Shown here piece by piece: positions 56,790-64,000 of a stretch of DNA of 64,000 bases. How positions within the stretch are numbered: the first letter of the stretch is position 1; each line of letters starts with the position of its first letter. The notes under the pieces were generated by a model. The model did no database searches. It had not been told where the DNA came from and worked only from the letters and a program-made list of their open reading frames with translations. Both the position numbers and the translations under genes were made by a program. This DNA comes from Echinometra lucunter (Eukaryota; Echinodermata; Echinoidea; Camarodonta; Echinometridae): NCBI GenBank assembly GCA_029962745.1, contig CM057162.1:19489840-19553839 (forward strand). The letters are read 5' to 3'.

Positions 56790-58915
56790 TACCAAAAAAA
56801 TGTATGAGACAAAATTTCAAAATTCTGTGTAGAAGTTCTGTGTACCTCATGAAGATCTACGAAATGAAACAAACAGCTTCACAAAATCAAAATCGATTCA
56901 CAAATGGAGATAAAACAATTCCTGTGATTTCTGATAAATTTGTATACATTAGCATAATGTTCGAGACAAAATGTCAAAATTCTGTGTATTTAGTTCTGTG
57001 TAGCTCATGTAGCTCAACCAAATGAAACAAAAAAAATCATAATTGGTCAACAAATGAAGAAGAAACATTTTTAGTTGGGGGGGGGGGGATTTTTTAATGT
57101 ATTTGCATAAATTAGCATAAAAAAGGCAAATGCCAAGCGTTGTCTCGCCTGCATCTCCATGAAGGTCCAAGAACTTATATGTCACTGGTTTATGATGAAG
57201 TTTGACCTTTTGACCTTTGACTTTCTCAAACTTTTTCAAACTTTTTTCAAACTTGACCTGTGCATTCAAAAGATGCAACTGTGGTATGAATTTGGTGATT
57301 TCACTGCAAATCTGTAGAAAGTTAAAGGGGTACCCAATGCTGAAACAATATTAGTTCATTTAACCCATAGACGTACAGTGTCGCCTAAAGGCGACGTTTT
57401 GCGTGCTGTGAGAAAACTAGGCCTTGCCATGACCTGGGACCTGGACAAGGAGAAAGAGCGAAAATTGGCCAATCAGGAGGTACCTCTCATACCTCATGAA
57501 TCAATTTGCATGCTGAGCTATTCATTTTAGAAAGGCCCCTTGGACATTTCACTCTGAGTCCGTATGAGCCTGGAAAATGTTGACGTCGCTGAAAAGAAAC
57601 CGCGCATATCCAGGGAAATCCCCTATTATCGATATTTGCGATAGCAATATTGTTTGCCTGGGACTCAAACATGGCCACTAGTTTGGCTCTGGGATACGCA
57701 GGGGAGCTGGTTTTCATCCTTTATTTGCATTGTCTCATCCTTTATTTGCATTGTCTCATCATTTTTTCATTCATTTCCATCTATTTAAACCTTTGTTCAG
57801 GATAATTCTTACTTTTTATGGATATATTAGCGTTTGATTTGTTTTTTTTCTTTGCTTTTTTGAGCAAAATAAACATTTTATTGAATGGCGCAACGTGATT
57901 GGTCCACAGACTATGCCACTAGTCCATGATTGGTCTGTTCCTCAATCACATCACACATCCCTCATCCAAGGGCTGGGCATTCACCATTGTGACGTCACCA
58001 AAGTACCTCAGCTAGGCAGTTCAAACAGCAGCAGCACACAAAGAGCATGCCAGTCTGTTGCACTCAGGCTTGAGCTCGCATGTTTACCGCTTGAGTGGCT
58101 TTCACCACAAAAAATGGCTCAAATAAACCTTTATTTTCTTTGACTAATACATCATGCATCAAATGAGTTTTGAATTCACGGTCCGTGCAAAATATCAAAA
58201 TCGACAATCATCCACTTGACTTATATTTTAAAACTTTAATCTGGTCAGGATGATGAAGTAAACAAGGGTTAAAATGCGTCTAAAAAATGACCTAAAATTT
58301 CATATTTGAACAAGATAAGAAGTATCTAAATCTGAACAAAAATAGTTCAAATATATATCAAACTAAAGAGTAAACTGTCAATGGAAAGGACACCTACATT
58401 AACTCATCAGTTTTTAGCAATGTTCTCAATTCAGAAAAAGTTTCCTGACCCCTCATAAATATGTCTAAACTCTTGTGAAATCACACAAGCACAAGATTCA
58501 TTTTTCAGTGAACGTGAACCTGTGCAGAAACTGCTCTTTCAGCTCATTAACGCACGCACTGCAGTCTGACTATATAGTCTTACTTCGCTATGCAGGCGAG
58601 ACAAAAATGTTGGGAGACAAAATTTCTGAGTAGACGTTCTGTGTGCCTCATGTACTTCTACCAGATGAAACATAATAAAAAAAATCAAAATCAGTCACCA
58701 AATGAAGAAGAAATATCTTTTCTGATTTTTAAATACATTTGCAAAAATTAGAAAAATAATGTTCAAGACAAAAATTTCTGTATAGCAGTTCAGTGTACCT
58801 CATATAGCTCTACCTGATGAAATTTTTAAAAAAAAATCAAAATCAGTCGACAAATGAAGGAGAACAAGCATTTTTTTGTAATTTTTAAAAATAAATTCGC
58901 ATATTTAATGAATTA
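56790..58915. repeat. Diverged 150-160-bp tandem array, interrupted
   Basis: Units near 56805, 56961, 58612 and 58760 share GAGACAAAATTTCAAAATTC, TGTGTACCTCATGAAG, TGAAACAAA and CAAATGAAGAAGAAA. Units 2 and 3 are separated by the TIR element at 57140-58604. This lies upstream of the UBA52 coding region, possibly within its 5' intron. Confidence 0.6.
57140..58604. repeat. TIR element L (TTGTCTCGCCTGCAT ends)
   Basis: TTGTCTCGCCTGCAT at the left is inverted as TATGCAGGCGAGACAA at the right. Near the left end is TGACCTTTTGACCTTTGAC, and a local AAACTTTTTCAAACTT duplication follows. The middle begins with the dispersed end seen at 7236-7282 (about 57324-57363) and holds a 25-bp direct duplication at 57717-57760 (CATCCTTTATTTGCATTGTC). 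The inverted ends resemble those of element D (TGTCTCGCC). Confidence 0.65.
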
Positions 58916-59206
58916 TACAATTTTGTGCAGAATGGTACTAGGGCCCCATGTCGAAATCATGCAAGTGGATCAATACATGCCTCGGCATTAGCAGGCACCC
59001 GGGACACTTGGGCACCTAGACTGGACTGCCAGGCACTTAAAAATGAAAATGGAAGAAATACGAGCCCCTGACTGGGCACCTAAAATTTTATTCACCAAAG
59101 AAGATTAAAATGCTCAGGGGTAAGGAAACGAGGATCTCTGTCTTCCATCTTATCCACTAATGAACTGGTAGCACTAGCTCTTTTGCTATATGCAGAGCTC
59201 AATTAC

Positions 59207-59270
59207 CTTTCGGGCCGCGAGATACCGAACGGGTTCGCAATGATTTTGTGCGTGTCCTTGTCCGACCAAT
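59207..59270 (-). other. Candidate 5' non-coding exon of UBA52
   Basis: A short CpG-rich island in AT-rich surroundings. On the minus strand it reads GCGAACCCGTTCGGTATCTC, then GCGGCCCGAAAG followed by the donor GTAATT. A CCAAT-type GATTGG lies just upstream. Its position, CpG content and donor suit the first exon of UBA52. No pyrimidine-tract (TOP) start could be fixed, so this is a suggestion only. Confidence 0.25.
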
Positions 59271-59279
59271 CTCTTTTTG

Positions 59280-62210
59280 TACATGCAAGTGTTTAAAAAT
59301 GGAACTGAAATCAACGTCTGCCCATTTCAAAATTTGGAAAAACATTCAGTTTTATTTGTAATAATACCATTCCAAAAATTATGGGTTTCCAATTCATCAG
59401 TAGACTAAGCCTACTAAGGCTAACGTTATTAAGGAAAAGACACGCGTATGGCAGCTGTGCACACTGCCTCAGTCATAGTGTATAGCAAGTGTATCTAGCC
59501 TACATACAGTTAATCTAGATCTACATGTGGAATACACGGTATAGCCACAATCAGGGTGCAAAACCATTTGCACTTGGGGTCAAAAAATGAAGTATGCAAT
59601 CATGTAATTTCATCAGGCCCATATTGTTCACCCATACCCTAGGCTTAATACCCTGCAGTATCCTGAAGCAAACTATCTTGGTTAGGATTTTATGAGCAGC
59701 AACGCAACAAGGGGTGGTAGGTGTTACGGACACTACACAAAGCTACACAAATAGAATTTTCAAGTATTATTTACCTTAATACACAAATATTTTTCACTTA
59801 TTTGGAGAATTTCTTGGTCACTTATGAGAAATAAAGCAATTCGGACTTATTTCAATCCATAAATTAGATGCAGTATACACATCAGGAGTAGCACAAAGTC
59901 AAATCTGATAAATGCCATTATTTCAAAACCCGTAACTTTTTAAAAAGTCTACGAAACCATGGTTAATTACACAAATGAAAAACTTAAGTCCCATCTGTAT
60001 ACATATTTTAAAAAATCAAATTGCTAGGAAGGCTCATTCCATATTACCGGTATACGTTTCAAACAACTTCTGTACAATTTCCTGTAGGGTGTTACAGACA
60101 CTACACTGGTATGATGCTATTCAGCAATGCAATATATAAGTACTCCATTTGCGTTTTTTCTGTCATTTTTGTTGTTGCTGCATATGCTGAGGCCTCATTA
60201 CAATTTCAAACCAACAGAAAATATTTTTCAAATCTCTTAATTGCAATTTTGCAGTTTTGAGATACAAAAAAGCTAAAAATAACAAGTAAAATGCATCTTC
60301 AAATTGTTTAGAGTTGACATTATTGGCTAATGCTAATAGTATACCCCATGTCCATGTGAAAACAGTCACTAATTCTATTTTGGTGCATATTATGTGGCAT
60401 ATGATGAAAGAATAAAGGACTTTATTACCGACTTTATTCTGTTACGAACACTACAGGTAACTTTGTTACCGACATTTATCCAGTATGAAATGTTCGCCAA
60501 ACGTTTTTCTTCTGCCATTTTTTGGTCTATGAACAGCATTTAGTCTATCCTAAAAGAAGAACCTTTGAGAAATAATCAGTACAGTCAGACTGCAGGTTGG
60601 ATGCCTTTGAGCAAAACATTTTATTTCCAGAGCCCAAAATATACACTCTCCGGGCCGCACTGGAGAGGGCCGCTGCATTGTATGGACATCTTGAGCTATG
60701 TTGCTCTTATTACTGCTGTGCTCATTAAATTTTCTGCAGAATACATGGATACTTCACCAACACAGTATCAAATTCATAATTACATGATATCAAGTATCAG
60801 ACTAAGAACACACATTCTTTCGTGTATATTTAATTTTTTTTTTTTTTAAACGAAAAAGTTATAACTGATGATATTGTAATCAAAAAAATATTCTTCATGT
60901 TATTTCACATGGTTAAAAGACATAGTATGTGAGCCGTCATGAAGATGCATATATGCAATATACATGTATGTAAGGAAGCACTGGAATCTCATATTTTTCA
61001 TCCTTACATTCAAAATATCCATAAATCTATGACATAGTCAGTATCAAGCACTATTAGCCACAGTTAAAATAAATCTTTGAAATTGTAAAGACCCTCTGTC
61101 TTAGCTCTGTGATTGGCAAGTAAGGCATGCAACCTGTTGATTGACCCTTGTGCAAAATATACATGTGGCTGTTGCCTGGTTGTGAGATGTTGTGCGGCCA
61201 TGGTAACTAATAAGGAGTGCTGGCATTGACTGTTTTAAAGACAATACGTGAAAATTGGTTATATATTGCTTGTTTCTAATCCTGTCATGGAGTGCACATT
61301 GACGTTATTTCAAAATTTGGAAAGTACAGAAAATGTCAATTACACTTGATGTCAAATATACCCTCGATCACAGTAAAACTGAGGAAGTTTTGGTCATATG
61401 ATTGTTTTATTATCATTTCTTTTTCCTTTTTTTCCCCATGAAAGTAATATTTTGAACCCAATAAAAGTATATCACAAATCTCTGAGATCTTCTTCTTTTA
61501 ATTCATGATTGGTCATGTTGGTCAATGGTAGGTAATATATTTAAATTTGCAAGTGAGATGTTCCCAATGCTTTCTGCTTACAAATTATTCATAGTCAGGC
61601 AGAAATGTAAATTTAAAAAATGCAGTTTTAGGAGACTTGTTGAGTCACTGCATTATGATCAGTATACATGTAGGAACTGTTTTTGGCCAGGTACAAAATG
61701 CAAAAATTCCTATAAAACACAAATTCAAAATGATAACACTTCTCAGTGTCGGATTATGAGTGAAAAATTTTGTACAGTAACACCAGCTTCATAACAACAA
61801 AATCATTCTGTTCTAGTGCATTAAATGTAGTATTGATGTCATATTCAACTTATTTACAACTGTCTGTAGCTTGTTATAGATTCATGATTGTACTGCAGCT
61901 CATTTACCAACTTTTCATTTTTGGGCAGTGCTACAGCAGTTTATAAAATAGGAAACTAATACAGGCACACTGGTCATTTAACTGTATGTTTTCTGCCAAC
62001 TTTTTTTTTTTCTTGCTTTATCAGAGAATTTTGAGGAAAGAAAAAAAGAACCCCATTGATATTATCCACCTATCCTGAGGGCAAATGTTACGTGTATTTT
62101 CAGATACATGTAAGCTTCGGAGTGTTGACAAATATTGTGGTATTTTGCTTTGCAATTACACACCTATTTTACGTTTCAAGACCAAACAATATTATCATAA
62201 AATTGTGGAC
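59280..62210. other. No gene recognised
   Basis: AT-rich sequence. Three blocks with GTTACNGACACTACA (near 59724, 60091 and 60440) suggest an old tandem or inverted repeat, but its limits are unclear. Open frames at 60.0-60.8 and 61.5-61.8 kb match no family and lack splice or promoter support. Confidence 0.4.
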
Positions 62211-62211
62211 A

Positions 62212-62313
62212 CCAGGGCCCATATTTAGTAAACCTTACTAAGCTACATAGGTCACTGTACAAAATTAGACAACAACTAAGCCTATGAAGGTTTTAGGAAT
62301 ATGGGCCGTGGTG
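62212..62313. repeat. Foldback element, about 100 bp
   Basis: CCAGGGCCCATATTTAGTAA pairs with TTAGGAATATGGGCCGTGG. CCTTACTAAGC and GCCTATGAAGG add further inner complementarity. A minimal hairpin MITE. Confidence 0.6.
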
Positions 62314-62460
62314 TATAAGAATAGCGTCTGCAAAATCCTGGCAAAAATATGAGGCGGAACATGGCTTGTGCAGTGGGGAATAGTGTCTCGTCGATGGGTT
62401 TGACCCTACGCATTGTATGCTGGGTAACCTGCAATGTAGGACTAGTAGATAGAACAGATT

Positions 62461-63869
62461 ACCGTAAACTGGGGTGACTTTGGACACAACAGAAAAAAAG
62501 TATTGTTTCATTTTACATTCTTTTCCTTGTGATATTTCCAGTATTTTTTCTGTACCGGGGGTATGTTATTTTAGGGGAATGTGTGAATATTATGAATGAC
62601 TATTGTGCTCTTGTATATTTCATTGCCTTACATTGTTTTTGTACTTTTCTTTGCAGGGTCCATAAAATGCTTGATTTTTATGGCCGTCGAACTTTTGGTA
62701 CTCCAGAAATACAGAAGAATGGAAGCTCAAGCCTACTGGCTGGATAGTGAACATAAAGGGATCATGAACCCACCTGTATAGTCTTGATACCTGACCACCC
62801 TTGCAAATCTGAAAATAAGTCATGTCCAATTTCACCCCATGATTTGGCTTCACGTACGGGGTGACTTTGGACATCAAAGGAGTACCAAATGTTCGACAGC
62901 TACGTAACTATTCATGCAGTGCCCTGGTTAACTACACGTTTTCAAGTTTGTTCATTTACTATTTTGGATATTTAGGCATATAATAATTCAAAATATCAAA
63001 TTTAATTACAAAATCTTGAAAAAAGTGTGCAACCAAGTGTCTGTTAATGCCCCTTTAAAATGAAAGTTCTTACATGTTTATTGTTAGCAAAATTTTGTAG
63101 CTAAAATACCACCACAAAACGTATGTACATGTTCAAGTTGTACTTGTACATGTAAGTCATTATTTGGTGGCTGTTGAAAAAAATTGAACAGATTGGAGTT
63201 GTTAAGATTTAAAAAAAAAAAAAACTGTATTGTAGTCCAAAGCTAACCAGGTGGTCAGCTACTAACCGTGCTAATTGCAAGTAACAGGTCCACAGAAAAT
63301 TCATGCAGTGCCCTGCTTAACTACACTTTTTCAAATTTGTTCATTTACTATTTTGAATATTTAGGCTTATAAGAATTCAAAACATAAAATTTAATTACAA
63401 AATCTTGAAAAAAGTGTGCAACCAAGTGTCTGTTAATGCCCCTAGCAAAATTTTGTAGCCAAAATACCACCACAAAAACGTACGTACAAGTTGTACTTGT
63501 AAGTCATTATTTGGTGGCTGTTGAAAAAAATTGAACAAATTGGAGTTGTTAAGATTAAAAAAAAAACTGTATTGTAGTCCATAGTTCCCCCATAAGGAGG
63601 TTTACTTCAGACAATTAGCTGTACAGGTGATTATGCAATGGGATATTTATGGTTGTCCAAAGTCACCCCAAACTCCGGGGTCACTTTGGACAAACTTTGA
63701 CCAAAAAAATAATCATGAAATAAAATAAACTGCAGGGAATTCTATATAACACGATTTCCTCTTTATTGGTACTTGCCAACCCCCACATTACCCCTAGAAT
63801 TCCTCTGTTCATAATGAAGATATTGATATAAATAGTTAAAATTTGTCCAAAGCCACCCCATTTTACGGT
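62461..63869. repeat. TIR element N (1.41 kb) with an internal duplication
   Basis: TACCGTAAACTGGGGTGAC with TTTGGAC at the left is mirrored by GTCCAAAGCCACCCC and ATTTTACGGTA at the right. GGGGTGACTTTGGAC recurs internally at about 62862 and, as a palindromic pair, at 63654-63690. A segment of about 300 bp (starting TTCATGCAGTGCCCTG) is present twice, at about 62911-63236 and 63299-63582. TA flanks both ends. No transposase is seen. Confidence 0.75.
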
Positions 63870-64000
63870 ACTGTGATATTGTGGATGCTGATATGAATGG
63901 GGACGAAAAGGAGAATACATTAATATAATATTACCATATTTTTTTAGTAATATAATTGGTATCGAGGGAAATCATGATTACGTAATATTGCGGGATAAGG
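63870..64000. other. Window edge, nothing recognised
   Basis: AT-rich sequence without a feature I can support. Confidence 0.4.

Overview
The window is AT-rich animal nuclear DNA. Introns are long, short palindromic strings built on ACATGTAC are very frequent, and dispersed repeats are dense. Two minus-strand protein-coding genes are recognisable, both only by their exons. The MEGF8-type CUB/EGF protein, the multi-exon UBA52 gene and the repeat style suggest a marine invertebrate, most likely a deuterostome such as an echinoderm. The organism call is inference, not proof.

Left part (1-23.7 kb): the 5' end of a MEGF8-like gene, read right to left. Exon 1 (23351-22847) encodes a signal peptide and the start of a CUB domain. 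Exon 2 (13462-13299) continues the CUB and exon 3 (12916-12701) finishes it and enters EGF repeats. The three exons join in phase with canonical GT/AG sites. The rest of the gene should lie at lower coordinates or beyond position 1; no further exon was recognised.

Middle (23.7-32.9 kb): intergenic DNA, a pile-up of decayed elements. It holds a tRNA-headed SINE, a non-LTR retrotransposon reverse-transcriptase remnant split by a palindromic element, a Penelope-like GIY-YIG endonuclease remnant, tandem repeats, long microsatellites and many G/C homopolymers.

Right part (32.9-56.3 kb, perhaps to 59.3 kb): a complete UBA52 coding region (ubiquitin fused to ribosomal protein eL40) in four coding exons, giving exactly 128 codons plus stop. 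A 19.6-kb intron interrupts the ubiquitin moiety at codon 64. Inside that intron, on the same strand, is a possible small nested gene (46346-44200) with three phase-compatible exons and a CRE/ETS-like upstream region. The segment 56.3-64 kb contains further repeats.

The main theme is transposable elements. At least a dozen foldback or terminal-inverted-repeat families are visible, several present two to four times and several nested. Several families share one plan: inverted ends around a core of roughly 140-165-bp tandem units. Most of these cores contain TGACCTTTGACCT, the complement of a DR1 nuclear-receptor element (AGGTCA, one base, AGGTCA), giving roughly thirty DR1-like sites in the window.
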